From Chloroflexota bacterium (GTDB lineage Bacteria; Chloroflexota; UBA11872), in the NCBI GenBank assembly GCA_022820025.1, contig JAJEGF010000081.1, positions 1-48,607 on the forward strand: a stretch of DNA of 48,607 nucleotides, given 5' to 3'. This document shows positions 41,131 to 48,607 of the stretch, piece by piece. Both the position numbers and the translations under genes were made by a program. Position 1 is the stretch's first letter. Each line of letters starts with the position of its first letter. The notes under the pieces were generated by a model, which did no database searches, was not told where the DNA came from, and saw nothing but the letters and a program-made list of their open reading frames with translations.

Positions 41131-42317
41131 CGCCCCGACTCGCCTGAGTCGTGCCGCACAACACGGCCACTGCGCATCACGAACTCGACCCGCTGCAACT
41201 CCGACACGTCGCGCCGTGGGTCCGCACGCACGCCAATCAAATCGGCGAGCTTTCCCGCCTCAAGCGTCCCGACTTCCCCGTCCAGTCCCAACATTCGCGC
41301 CGCATCCCGCGTCCCCGCTACCAGCGCCGCCGCGGGTTCCATTGCCCGGCCCATCAGCTCAATTTCCAGTGCGTTGCCGGACCCGTGCTGCGTGAACACA
41401 TCCCCAACGGAATCGGTCCCGGCCGCGTACCGAATCCCGGCCGCCACGCCCCGTCGCAGCGTGTCCATCTGATTCCGCGACGTAGCCTGCGACTCAGGCG
41501 CCGGCCGCACGGCCCGAGTCCGTAGCGTCGGCACAATCCATGCATTGCTGGCGGCCACTAGCTCGCACACCTCGTCGCTCAACCCGTACCCGTGCTCGAT
41601 CGTGTCCACACCACCCACCACGCACCGCCGCACGGCCTCCGAGCCAATAGCGTGTGCTGCAACCGGCAGCCCCCATTCATGTGCTGAATCGCAGACCGCT
41701 CGAATCTCTTCCTCGGTCAGCGTTGGCATATCGCCAAATCCCTCCGCCCGCGGCCCGGTCGATGCACCGATCTTGACAACGTCCACCCCTTCGTCATGCA
41801 GCCGCTGAACCTCCTCCCGCGCTGATTCAGAGCCGCGAATCACCCGCGCCTCCCACCACGACGGCTGCGGAATCAACCACGGACCTCGAGCCCCCGTGAG
41901 CCCCACGTGAGCCGCCAGGATCCTCGGCGTCGTTAGAGCCCCTTCCGCGCTGGCGTCGCGTAAATAGGGCGCAATTGGCGACCCAAGATCACGAACCGTC
42001 GTGAACCCCGCGTGCAGCAGATCCCGCGCCTGCTGCCGGGCAGTCTTGAGGCGAGTCTGAAAGTCGGCGGGCGTCGCCTCGCCCGGCGAAAGCCCCCAGA
42101 AGTGCACGTGTGCGTCGATCAGTCCCGGCAGCACCCACAAGCCACGCAGGTCGATGAGTTCAGAATCAGGACTCCGCCTCAACTCGCCCGCCGGCTCGCA
42201 CCACTCGATGCGTTCACCCGCAATCCGTAGCGCCATGTCCGGCTGCGGCGGGGCCCCGGTCCCGTCCCACAAGTGACCGGCCAGCACGACTGTGTGCGCT
42301 CTCGAGTCACGCACCAC
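41127..42317 (-). CDS. Metal-dependent amidohydrolase (imidazolonepropionase/prolidase-like)
   Basis: A 396-residue amidohydrolase-superfamily enzyme. Metal ligands are His70 and His72 in G-L-I-D-A-H-V-H-F, a probable carboxylated lysine in D-V-V-K-I-G-A-S, histidines in A-A-H-A-I-G and I-E-H-G-Y-G, and the terminal aspartate in A-A-G-T-D-S. The small beta-sandwich domain is formed by the N- and C-termini (G-K-L-A-D-L-I). This is the pattern of the Xaa-Pro/Xaa-Arg dipeptidase and related binuclear group. The start is GTG 42317 (or 42314). Divergent from the propeller gene at 42451. Confidence 0.83.
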   Translation of the reverse strand: MVRDSRAHTVVLAGHLWDGTGAPPQPDMALRIAGERIEWCEPAGELRRSPDSELIDLRGLWVLPGLIDAHVHFWGLSPGEATPADFQTRLKTARQQARDLLHAGFTTVRDLGSPIAPYLRDASAEGALTTPRILAAHVGLTGARGPWLIPQPSWWEARVIRGSESAREEVQRLHDEGVDVVKIGASTGPRAEGFGDMPTLTEEEIRAVCDSAHEWGLPVAAHAIGSEAVRRCVVGGVDTIEHGYGLSDEVCELVAASNAWIVPTLRTRAVRPAPESQATSRNQMDTLRRGVAAGIRYAAGTDSVGDVFTQHGSGNALEIELMGRAMEPAAALVAGTRDAARMLGLDGEVGTLEAGKLADLIGVRADPRRDVSELQRVEFVMRSGRVVRHDSGESGR

Positions 42318-42365
42318 GTCAGGCAGCTCCCGATGCGTGCAACCTGGCCCAATCAGCGGTCCGAG

Positions 42366-42403
42366 TCGCCAGCGACCTACTGCTACCCTTTCGCCGCTGG
42401 CGA
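42366..42403. promoter_or_regulatory. 9-bp inverted repeat in a divergent intergenic region
   Basis: tcgccagcg (42366-42374) and cgctggcga (42395-42403) are exact reverse complements separated by 20 bases, between the divergent amidohydrolase and propeller genes. Spacing of about three helical turns centre to centre would suit a dimeric regulator acting on both promoters. It could also be a leader hairpin. Confidence 0.4.
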
Positions 42404-42450
42404 ATCACCGCCTTGCCCACCCGCAGGCGTGCACAGAAACGAGCGGCACC

Positions 42451-43956
42451 GTGGCGCGGATCGACTGTCTTTCCATGATCCTGGACGACGATATCGCCGA
42501 GCGTGACAACTTTGGCTGGCGCGTCGAGCCCGCCACGCCCGATCCGGCCAACCCCCTCATCGAACCCGAAATGCCCTGGGACCAGGGCGCGGTCTTCGCC
42601 CACGGCACGTTTCTTAAAGACCCGATCGATGGGCTCTGGAAGGGTTGGCACGTCTGCACACCGTCGGAGGGCCGCAACTTCGAAGCCTATCGTCGCCTCT
42701 GCTATTCGGAGTCGGAGGATGGCGTCAACTGGACACGCCCCGAACTCGATCTCAACTCATACGAAGGTCATCCCAGGACCAACATCATCTTCGACTTCGA
42801 CTCCGGCGGCTCCTCGCAGTACGCCTCAGTGCTCATACACCCCGACGCCGAGCCGGATGAACGCTACGAGATGTTCATCATCCGCGCCCCGTCCCGCCGT
42901 CCCCAGAACCTGGGTTCCGGCTGGATTCCCGGTCTCCCGCGGGAACCGGGCGCTGACTCGCATCCCTATGCCACCTACCGGTACCGCTCGCCGGACGGCA
43001 TTCACTGGACGGCCGTCGAAGGTCCGCTGCTCCGAATCATGGCCGTCGGCGACCGCCTGATCATGCCCTACACCACTCCCATGGGCGGCGCCGACCAGGC
43101 CTCCTACTACCTGCTGGAGGACGGCACCTACGAACTGATGCAGAAAGTCGGGACCGAGATGCACCCTGGCGGCTACGTCCCGTACGACTGCTTCTTCCCG
43201 TACGGGCGACGGGTGCTGGCCCGGCGCACCAGCCCCGACGGCTCCAACTGGACGCCCCCCGAAGTCATCGTCGAGCCCGACTGGAAAGATCCGCACGATC
43301 AGCAGTTCATGGAGCTGATGCCCCACACGGTTCGCGGCGGCTACATCGGCCTGCTCTGCTGCTACAACGTTCGCGAGCAGACCATCGACTGGCAATGGGC
43401 CGGCAGCCAGGACCGCCGAATCTGGAACCGTCCCTCCCGCCGGCCGACCCTGCCAAACGCCCCGCTGGGCGACTACGGCGGCGGCATGCTCTGGCCAACA
43501 CACCAGTTGATCGAGGACGGCGATCGCGTCTACATGTACTACAGCGGGCTGGAAGGCGTGCATGGCGACGTGTACAGCATCGAGCCATCCCTCAAGACCT
43601 TTTACGGCGCCATCTGCCGTGCCAGCTGGGAGAAGGACCGCTACTGGGCCGCCGTCTCAGCCACAGGTGGACCCGAAGCCGCCGTCTTCACAACCCACCT
43701 GCTGCCCGTTGGCGGTAAGCGACTGGTCCTGAACGCGGCCACCTCAACCGTGAAGGAAGGCGAATTCACTACCGAACTCGTTGATGCCTCGGGCCAGGCA
43801 ATCGAGGGCTTCAGCGCCAGCGACTACCAGCCCTGGCACGGCGACTCGAAGTCGCAGCCAGTCCGCTGGGCAGGCGGCGACGTCTGTCCAGTCGACAATG
43901 CGGCTGTGCGCTTCAGCCTCCAGCGCTCCCGCCTGTATGGATTCGCCTTCGAGTGA
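42451..43956 (+). CDS. Five-bladed beta-propeller glycosidase-like protein (GH43/GH32-like fold)
   Basis: A 501-residue protein with repeated beta-blade patterns of GH43/GH32-type proteins: F-L-K-D-P-I-D-G-L-W-K-G-W, C-Y-S-E-S-E-D-G-V-N-W-T-R, Y-R-S-P-D-G-I-H-W and D-R-V-Y-M-Y-Y-S-G-L-E-G-V-H-G. No signal peptide. Catalytic acids cannot be assigned by eye, and many members of this group are not proven glycosidases. GTG 42451 is taken as start (M-A-R-I-D-C); ATG 42475 is an alternative. The deacetylase gene overlaps the stop as GTGA. Confidence 0.65.
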   Translation: MARIDCLSMILDDDIAERDNFGWRVEPATPDPANPLIEPEMPWDQGAVFAHGTFLKDPIDGLWKGWHVCTPSEGRNFEAYRRLCYSESEDGVNWTRPELDLNSYEGHPRTNIIFDFDSGGSSQYASVLIHPDAEPDERYEMFIIRAPSRRPQNLGSGWIPGLPREPGADSHPYATYRYRSPDGIHWTAVEGPLLRIMAVGDRLIMPYTTPMGGADQASYYLLEDGTYELMQKVGTEMHPGGYVPYDCFFPYGRRVLARRTSPDGSNWTPPEVIVEPDWKDPHDQQFMELMPHTVRGGYIGLLCCYNVREQTIDWQWAGSQDRRIWNRPSRRPTLPNAPLGDYGGGMLWPTHQLIEDGDRVYMYYSGLEGVHGDVYSIEPSLKTFYGAICRASWEKDRYWAAVSATGGPEAAVFTTHLLPVGGKRLVLNAATSTVKEGEFTTELVDASGQAIEGFSASDYQPWHGDSKSQPVRWAGGDVCPVDNAAVRFSLQRSRLYGFAFE

Positions 43957-44876
43957 GCGTCCGCGTCGCGCTGCCGGAAGGCGTTCGCTGCGCGGTCGCC
44001 CTCAGCTACGACCTGGAAATGTGCGCCGGCTACTCGCCGACGCTTGTCAACCACGGCCGTATCATGCCGCCGCTGCGCGACTACACCCTCGACCTCTGCA
44101 CCACGGCTGAGGCATTCGACGTTAGCCTGCAATTCTTCTACGTCGGCAACGGCCTTGAAGAACCGGACATCACCTATCTCCACGAAATCCTCCGCCGCGG
44201 CCACGTCATCGATAACCACACCTACAACCACGTCCACCTGTCCATGCCGGACACCGACTTGCTCCGGCAGGAACTCGAGCTCACCAACCGCCGGCTGCGC
44301 GAGCGCCTGGGCGTCGAGTCCACCGTGCTTCGCGGCCCCGGCGGCCTCCCCGGCGGCCTCACGATGCTCTACCCCAATCAGCAGGCCATCCTGGAGTGCG
44401 GCTTCCGCTGGGTCAGCAGTCACATGGACAGCACCATGGGCCTCTACGGGCCCAACCACGACGCCGCGGCGCCCGGTCGCCTCCAGGCCTACGCCTACCC
44501 CAACGGCCTGATCGAGCTACCCATCCAGGGCTGGATGGACCGGATCTTCTTCGACTTCCACCGTTGCCGCGACCTCCACGCCCAGGACGCCTGGCGCCGC
44601 CGCGACGGCCACCAACCCGTCCCGGACAACTGGACGTGCCCCTGGACGAGACCCACGGATCTAGACGACTGGATCGCCTACAACCTGGCGTCCCTCGACT
44701 ACGCCTACGACCACAGCCTTCTCTGGGTGCCCGTCTGGCACCCCTACACTCACTACCTGCACGACCCCGAGAACCGTGCCCTGCCCGCCCTGCTGGAACA
44801 TGCACAGTCGAAGTCCGACCCCGTGCTCGTCTGCACCGTCCGCCAGGCCGTCGGCTGCCTGGAGATTGCCGGCTAA
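43953..44876 (+). CDS. Polysaccharide deacetylase (CE4/NodB-like)
   Basis: A 307-residue NodB-homology protein. Motif 1 reads L-S-Y-D-L-E, with Asp20 where the catalytic D-D usually is. Motif 2 is D-N-H-T-Y-N-H-V-H (His89, His93), which is the metal-binding H-x3-H. Motif 3 is L-R-G-P-G-G. The first motif has a single Asp followed by Leu-Glu, as in the PuuE/HpPgdA-like cytoplasmic group that includes allantoinase-like enzymes, so the substrate may be a cyclic amide or an N-acyl group rather than peptidoglycan. No signal peptide. GTG 43953 overlaps the previous stop as GTGA. Confidence 0.78.
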   Translation: MSVRVALPEGVRCAVALSYDLEMCAGYSPTLVNHGRIMPPLRDYTLDLCTTAEAFDVSLQFFYVGNGLEEPDITYLHEILRRGHVIDNHTYNHVHLSMPDTDLLRQELELTNRRLRERLGVESTVLRGPGGLPGGLTMLYPNQQAILECGFRWVSSHMDSTMGLYGPNHDAAAPGRLQAYAYPNGLIELPIQGWMDRIFFDFHRCRDLHAQDAWRRRDGHQPVPDNWTCPWTRPTDLDDWIAYNLASLDYAYDHSLLWVPVWHPYTHYLHDPENRALPALLEHAQSKSDPVLVCTVRQAVGCLEIAG

Positions 44877-44892
44877 CGCCGCAATAGCCTGC

Positions 44893-45681
44893 TCAACTCT
44901 GTCCGGGCGGCAACCCGATCGTCGGTCTGCCGCGCGACGTATACCCGTAGTCGGCCATCAGCACCGACTCGTCCCTCCAGGGTTCAGTCTCGTACTCCAG
45001 GCGTTTCGTCCGAGCCGCCAGTCCCGAACAGTGCTGTGCCAGCACCTTGAAGATCTCGTTCGCGACCAGCCGATGCCCCAGATCGTTGGCATGCACCCCG
45101 TCGTGATGCACCAGCCACTCGGCTCCGCCGTACGCGTTATACACGTCGACAAACAGGCAGCCCTCAGCCTCAGCCACCTGCGCCGTTACGAAGTTGAAGG
45201 ACTCGAATACGGCGTGGTTGGCAAGTCCAAAGTGGTCGTACGACGTGAAGTCCGTCATGAAGTACGGCCCGGGCAACACGATCAGCGGGTCGCACCCCGC
45301 ACGAATCGCGGTGATCACGCTTGTCAGCTCCTCCCGGAACATCTCCACCGGCGTGCCGCCCCGCGCATCGTTCAGCCCATACGAAACCACCAGCAGGTCC
45401 GGATCGTGATCGATCACGTGCTTCCCGACCCGCTCGTTCGCCGCCGGCTTGCCCGAGTACTCGTACAGCGGCGCCCGCGTCGAAATCACGTTGGCCCCAA
45501 TTCCGCTGTTCACCAGCTTCACTGGCTCGTCCTGGAAGTCGCTGATCAGATCGGCCAGCACATTTGCCCAGCAGCGCTCCCGCGACGAACTCCACCCGCC
45601 CGCCGTCGTGCTTTCGCCCAGCGTCACCAGCACCCGAAACGGCTCCGCGTGCCAGTCGCGCGCCCTCGAACCGGATTCCAC
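44893..45681 (-). CDS. SGNH/GDSL-family hydrolase
   Basis: A 262-residue esterase-like enzyme. Block I is L-G-E-S-T-T-A-G-G (catalytic Ser), block III is Y-G-L-N-D-A-R-G (the G-x-N-D oxyanion motif), and block V is H-D-G-V-H-A-N-D-L-G-H with the Asp-His pair. Deacetylation of sugars or removal of acyl esters is the usual role. GTG 45681, with gggag about eight bases upstream, is chosen; the longer frame to 45786 would overlap the creatininase-family gene and adds unrelated sequence. No signal peptide. Confidence 0.82.
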   Translation of the reverse strand: MESGSRARDWHAEPFRVLVTLGESTTAGGWSSSRERCWANVLADLISDFQDEPVKLVNSGIGANVISTRAPLYEYSGKPAANERVGKHVIDHDPDLLVVSYGLNDARGGTPVEMFREELTSVITAIRAGCDPLIVLPGPYFMTDFTSYDHFGLANHAVFESFNFVTAQVAEAEGCLFVDVYNAYGGAEWLVHHDGVHANDLGHRLVANEIFKVLAQHCSGLAARTKRLEYETEPWRDESVLMADYGYTSRGRPTIGLPPGQS

Positions 45682-45703
45682 GTTCAAAGCTCCCGTCTTC
45701 TCA

Positions 45704-46549
45704 CTAGCCCGGCCGCGCAATCGTCGGCTTGCGCCGATGATGATCGACCCTCGGCAGGTATTCCCGCTCGGACATCTCGCGCCCAAACTCCACCAGGTTA
45801 TTCACGGCCTCTTCGAACAGCAGCTTGCCCTTGGCCGCCGTCGCCACCGTTGGCGACCCTTGCGTGCCGTCCGGCGTGTACGTGCTCGTGTAGCCGTCCA
45901 TCTTCACCGGGCCTGAAGCGAACAGGTCCACCCAGTGGTACTTCGACTCTTGCTGGTTCGTGTCCGTCACCTGGTCAACCGCCAAGTCCATGCGCACGGC
46001 GTCGGGATCCATGTGCAGGGCGATGGCCGTCTCGGCCTCACCGGCATGCGCCGCGCCGCCCGGGAAGTCTGAGTCGCGCCAGGTCTCCATGAAACCCGAG
46101 TTGGCCTGCGTCAAATTCCACCAGCTCGCCATCCCCACCCACGCGTCCGACTCCAGCATGATCCGGCGCGCCGCCAGCTCCGTCGGCTGCTGGTTCGAAC
46201 CGTGTCCGTTAATGAAGATCAGTTTCTTGAAGCCGTGGTAAACGAGACTGAGCCCTATGTCCACCAGGTACCGGATAAACGTCTCATGGTGGATGGTCAT
46301 GGACCCCGGGAAGTCCATCACGTGCGAGGTATACCCGTACGACACCGGCGGCATCGCCAGCAATAGCCCGTCCGAGCGCCGCGCCGCCTCGTCCACAATC
46401 GACGTCGATGTCCAGCGGTCGATCTTCAACGGCAGGTGCGGCCCGTGCTGCTCAATCGTCCCAACCGGCAGTACGGGAATCCGGCCGGCGTCAACCGCAT
46501 CGTTGACCTCCGGCCACGTCAGATCCTCGAAACGAAAGTCCTCAAGCAT
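45704..46549 (-). CDS. Creatininase-family amidohydrolase
   Basis: A 281-residue creatininase-type metalloamidase. Motifs are L-P-V-G-T-I-E-Q-H-G-P-H-L-P (Glu and His ligands), the Asp in L-K-I-D-R, F-I-N-G-H-G-S-N-Q-Q and A-A-H-A-G-E-A-E-T-A. The family opens cyclic amides (creatinine) or cleaves related amides, and also includes enzymes of riboflavin and mycofactocin pathways. The start ATG 46549 has gaggag nine bases upstream. The SGNH gene follows after 22 bases, so both are probably cotranscribed. Confidence 0.85.
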   Translation of the reverse strand: MLEDFRFEDLTWPEVNDAVDAGRIPVLPVGTIEQHGPHLPLKIDRWTSTSIVDEAARRSDGLLLAMPPVSYGYTSHVMDFPGSMTIHHETFIRYLVDIGLSLVYHGFKKLIFINGHGSNQQPTELAARRIMLESDAWVGMASWWNLTQANSGFMETWRDSDFPGGAAHAGEAETAIALHMDPDAVRMDLAVDQVTDTNQQESKYHWVDLFASGPVKMDGYTSTYTPDGTQGSPTVATAAKGKLLFEEAVNNLVEFGREMSEREYLPRVDHHRRKPTIARPG

Positions 46550-46576
46550 GGATCGGACTCCTCGGCAGCGCTATCC

Positions 46577-46589
46577 GCGTAGGATACGC
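46577..46589. promoter_or_regulatory. Small palindrome between divergent genes
   Basis: gcgta-gga-tacgc lies in the 81-base gap between the creatininase-family and propeller genes, 28 and 42 bases from the two starts. A position covering both promoters fits an operator, but five-base arms are weak evidence. Confidence 0.2.
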
Positions 46590-46630
46590 ACCGCGACCGC
46601 CCCCTGGCTTGCCTGCCTGAGGATGACCGG

Positions 46631-47671
46631 ATGACTCCGACGCGCATCCTCCCCAGCCCCTACGGCGACGTGAAACTCGGCGTTTTCCGCGAAGTTCTCT
46701 CACTTCCCGGCCGTTACCTCAACGACCACTGCCTCATCCGCCACGACGGCCTCTGGCACATGTTCGGGATTACCGGGTCAGTCAATGACCCCACCAAGCG
46801 CGAGACCGCCTTCGCCCACGCCACCAGCCCTGACCTCCAGCGCTGGGAAATACAGCCGGACCCGCTCCGGGCGACCGGCAAATGGCCCGAGAGTATGGGC
46901 ATCATCGCCCCCTACGTCGTCGAGCACCGCGGCCGCTTCTTCATGTACTACAGCGGCGTTGACCAATGGACGATCCAGCGCCTCTGCCTGGCCACATCCC
47001 GCGATCTCTACACCTGGGAGCGCTACTCCGGCAATCCGATCATCGTCCCCTCGCTCTCCTGGTCCAAGTGGCCCGGTTACGGCCTCCCGACGCCTGAAGA
47101 ACTGGGACTTACGGAGCCCGACATGGGCGGACCCGGCCGTCGGCACTACGCCCGGCAATTCGGCGGCACCTACGGCGGCTGCCGCGACCCGCATGTACTT
47201 CAACTCGACGACGGCACCTTCGTGATCTATTGGGTCTCGCGCCTCCAGGAGAAGCATGGTCACAACCGCGTCTGCGTCGCCGCCTCGGTTTCGCGAGACC
47301 TCACCCACTGGCAGGAGGTCGGCCCCATCTTCTCCACCGAGGCCTGGCCCTTCGACGAGGAACCGACCCTTGAAGTCGAGTCCCCGTGCGTCATCCCCAA
47401 GGACGGCCTCTACTGGCTCTTCTTCAAACACGGCTGGTGGACGCACTACGTCTCGTCGCCGTCGCCGCTTGACTTTTCAGGTCAATCCGTGTCCCGCCTC
47501 GGCTTCGTGCACGCCGCCGAGATTCTCAACTGGCGCGACACCTGGTGGATCACCCACTGTTCGGGCGATCCGGCGGAATTCAGATACCGGAAATCAAATC
47601 GAACGCGTGGGTTATTTCTTGGTCGGCTCGATTGGCCCCAGGGCGGCCATCCGGCCCTGGCCGATGACTAA
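46631..47671 (+). CDS. Five-bladed beta-propeller glycosidase-like protein (GH43-like)
   Basis: A 346-residue protein of the GH43/GH32/DUF4975-like fold: Y-L-N-D-H-C-L-I-R-H-D-G-L-W-H-M-F, R-F-F-M-Y-Y-S-G-V-D, the T-Y-G-G-C-R-D-P-H-V-L blade (the R-D-P motif is typical of this clan), E-V-E-S-P-C-V-I-P-K-D-G-L-Y-W-L-F-F and W-W-I-T-H-C-S-G-D-P. Its acids (Asp in N-D-H, Asp in R-D-P, Glu in E-S-P) fall where the clan keeps its catalytic residues, so it may be active. No signal peptide. gagga precedes ATG 46631. Confidence 0.75.
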   Translation: MTPTRILPSPYGDVKLGVFREVLSLPGRYLNDHCLIRHDGLWHMFGITGSVNDPTKRETAFAHATSPDLQRWEIQPDPLRATGKWPESMGIIAPYVVEHRGRFFMYYSGVDQWTIQRLCLATSRDLYTWERYSGNPIIVPSLSWSKWPGYGLPTPEELGLTEPDMGGPGRRHYARQFGGTYGGCRDPHVLQLDDGTFVIYWVSRLQEKHGHNRVCVAASVSRDLTHWQEVGPIFSTEAWPFDEEPTLEVESPCVIPKDGLYWLFFKHGWWTHYVSSPSPLDFSGQSVSRLGFVHAAEILNWRDTWWITHCSGDPAEFRYRKSNRTRGLFLGRLDWPQGGHPALADD

Positions 47672-47719
47672 GTCGCGGCCGGCTATGCCGCGAAGACATC
47701 AGCGCGAGTTGTCGACTCC

Positions 47720-47881
47720 CTAGCCCCAACCAAAGCCGCTTCGCGACTTCTCATACGGAAACGGATCGTCACGCGTCCCCTTCGAGCTATCGTCGCCGCA
47801 GGCGGCTAACACGACCAGGACCACGGCGATCAGGGCGGCGGCAATCGTCCGAATGAGCGCCCTGCGAGTCCAGGTATTCAC
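47720..47881 (-). CDS. Tiny lipoprotein (copy 1 of a tandem pair)
   Basis: A 53-residue protein. After N-terminal T-R-R-A-L-I-R there is a hydrophobic stretch and a lipobox L-A-A-C with Cys28; the mature lipopeptide is only about 26 residues and ends S-R-S-G-F-G-W-G. GTG 47881 is chosen because it gives a normal signal peptide length; the frame continues 19 codons upstream. The next gene encodes a relative with the same G-D-D-S after the cysteine and the same R-S-G-x-x-W-G end. The function is unknown. The size recalls entericidin-type lipopeptides, without sequence similarity. Confidence 0.68.
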   Translation of the reverse strand: MNTWTRRALIRTIAAALIAVVLVVLAACGDDSSKGTRDDPFPYEKSRSGFGWG

Positions 47882-47958
47882 GAAGTGCGCCACGGGCTCG
47901 GAAATCCACGCCGCCCGAAGCGTCGAACCTGCGCGCAAGCCGCAATCTGTGGAATCTG

Positions 47959-48123
47959 TCAGTTCCCCCAGCTAATCCCGCTACGCGGCTGAAACGACCC
48001 GCTCTTTTCGCCGCCATATCGGCTGTCGTCGCCACCGCACGCGGCGGCAAACAGAACGGCCGAAGCCGTAAGCAGGGCAATCACCGCCGCCCGCACGGAA
48101 CTCCGTCGAAGAGCAAACTGCAT
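47959..48123 (-). CDS. Tiny lipoprotein (copy 2 of a tandem pair)
   Basis: A 54-residue protein read from ATG 48123 to TGA 47959. The N-terminus M-Q-F-A-L-R-R-S-S-V-R is followed by a hydrophobic core and the lipobox F-A-A-A-C-G-G with Cys29. The mature part of about 26 residues begins C-G-G-D-D-S and ends R-S-G-I-S-W-G-N. It aligns with copy 1 around the cysteine and at the C-terminus, while the middle differs, which is the pattern of conserved protein-coding paralogues. It lies 77 bases upstream of copy 1 on the same strand, so both could be on one mRNA. Confidence 0.65.
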   Translation of the reverse strand: MQFALRRSSVRAAVIALLTASAVLFAAACGGDDSRYGGEKSGSFQPRSGISWGN

Positions 48124-48313
48124 AGCTATTCGAATCAACCCGAACCTTGGTGACTCAGACTAGCAAAGCTCCATGAGCGCCTTTCGTAGCAGGCGACAGC
48201 CCCCGTACGGCCACGTGCATGTGCGCACCACGGATCTGCTTGACAGAATTCGCAATCTATCGTGGACTTAACCTGAATGCGCCGTCCATCCGGAAACGGG
48301 TTCTGGTGATCCA
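48124..48313. other. Intergenic region upstream of the lipoprotein pair
   Basis: 190 bases with no recognised gene, between the divergent lipoprotein pair and the Cys/His-rich small protein. It should hold both promoters, but I see no convincing -35/-10 pair. Confidence 0.4.
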
Positions 48314-48520
48314 ATGGCGGTGAAATGCGTAGATTGCGGAACGAGGCAGCGCCTCGTTCAGGACGCGTTCCGCGCCGGCTGGCTCCGGGTCACGGCCGGC
48401 GACGGCAAGACCGTCACGTGGTATTGCCAGATGCACCATCCGAAACCCGCGCCGCGGCCGCCCCGTGCGCCGTTCCAAACTCCCCTCTCCAGCAACGCCC
48501 AGCGGTCGTCCAAGCGATAG
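48314..48520 (+). CDS. Small Cys/His-rich protein, possible zinc-binding
   Basis: A 68-residue basic protein starting M-A-V-K-C-V-D-C-G-T. Cys5/Cys8 and Cys38/His41-42 (W-Y-C-Q-M-H-H-P) could form a zinc site. The central part, A-F-R-A-G-W-L-R-V-T-A-G-D-G-K-T-V-T-W-Y, looks like a beta hairpin of a zinc ribbon, and the tail is Pro/Arg/Ser rich and probably disordered. I recognise no named family. No Shine-Dalgarno is clear; the conserved-looking N-terminus supports ATG 48314. Confidence 0.5.
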   Translation: MAVKCVDCGTRQRLVQDAFRAGWLRVTAGDGKTVTWYCQMHHPKPAPRPPRAPFQTPLSSNAQRSSKR

Positions 48521-48607
48521 CATCGACCCAGCGGCGATAGAGTCGGTCGTTGGCGTTCCTTAGCATTGTTGTCTAAGCCATCGACCACTCATTCTCGAAT
48601 GCAATTC

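Noticed and set aside
1..48607. CRISPR arrays, rRNA genes, IS transposases
   Set aside because: No regularly spaced repeats, rRNA-like segments or transposase motifs were found on either strand.

Overview
The window is GC-rich bacterial chromosomal DNA. The best hint of origin is the solute-binding lipoprotein at 24137-26131: right after its lipidated cysteine it carries a long Val/Lys/Glu linker of EVPVEKIV / TVEVEKVV units, a style I associate with Chloroflexota. With the enolase-superfamily, PhyH, creatininase and oxoprolinase genes, this suggests a marine or host-associated Chloroflexota such as a SAR202-like lineage. That placement is inference; there is no rRNA in the window.

Region 1 (1-15.9 kb) is mixed core and accessory sequence. 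It holds a truncated LL-diaminopimelate-type aminotransferase, HflX, a ceramidase-like hydrolase, a tyrosine recombinase translationally coupled to a small RanBP2-zinc-finger membrane protein, then a gene-poor stretch (5.05-6.33 kb) with a decayed DUF2089 gene, a perfect AT-rich inverted repeat and a short direct repeat. After it come an enolase-superfamily enzyme, a GNAT protein, an HNH nuclease, a DUF2344 protein, an APH-fold kinase-like protein, a DUF5069 protein, a NIF3 protein, two envelope proteins, tRNA-Lys(CTT), a methyltransferase, a tiny protein and an Asp-box propeller.

Region 2 (15.9-47.7 kb) looks like a catabolic island. It has a DapA-like aldolase, a GH-like TIM-barrel protein, a D-2-hydroxyacid dehydrogenase, a class III aminotransferase, two Gfo/Idh/MocA oxidoreductases, a nitrilase-family amidohydrolase, two sugar isomerase/epimerase-like proteins, a PhyH-like oxygenase, an (alpha/alpha)-barrel protein, HyuA/HyuB, an amidohydrolase, two five-bladed-propeller proteins, a polysaccharide deacetylase, an SGNH esterase and a creatininase-family amidase. 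A complete Dpp/Opp-type importer is split between two convergent gene clusters: DppC, binding protein and DppB on the + strand (23.1-27.2 kb), and DppD/DppF on the - strand behind HyuA/HyuB (33.5-39.7 kb). The clusters meet at 29.96 kb. Many junctions are 4-nt ATGA/GTGA overlaps, so they are probably co-translated. The likely theme is import of an acylated or amidated sugar acid or peptide-like compound, deacylation or ring opening, then oxidation, isomerisation and aldol cleavage. The actual substrate cannot be read from the sequence. No dedicated transcription regulator was recognised in this 32-kb region.

Region 3 (47.7-48.6 kb) holds two adjacent, related, very small lipoproteins (mature peptides of about 26 residues sharing a C-terminal R-S-G-x-x-W-G motif) and a 68-residue Cys/His-rich protein. 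The lipoprotein pair, the split transporter with its intercistronic hairpin, the altered active-site motifs (PhyH HxG, DapA-like YN to GD, an epimerase paralogue lacking one metal ligand) and the recombinase/RanBP2 pair are the most interesting items.
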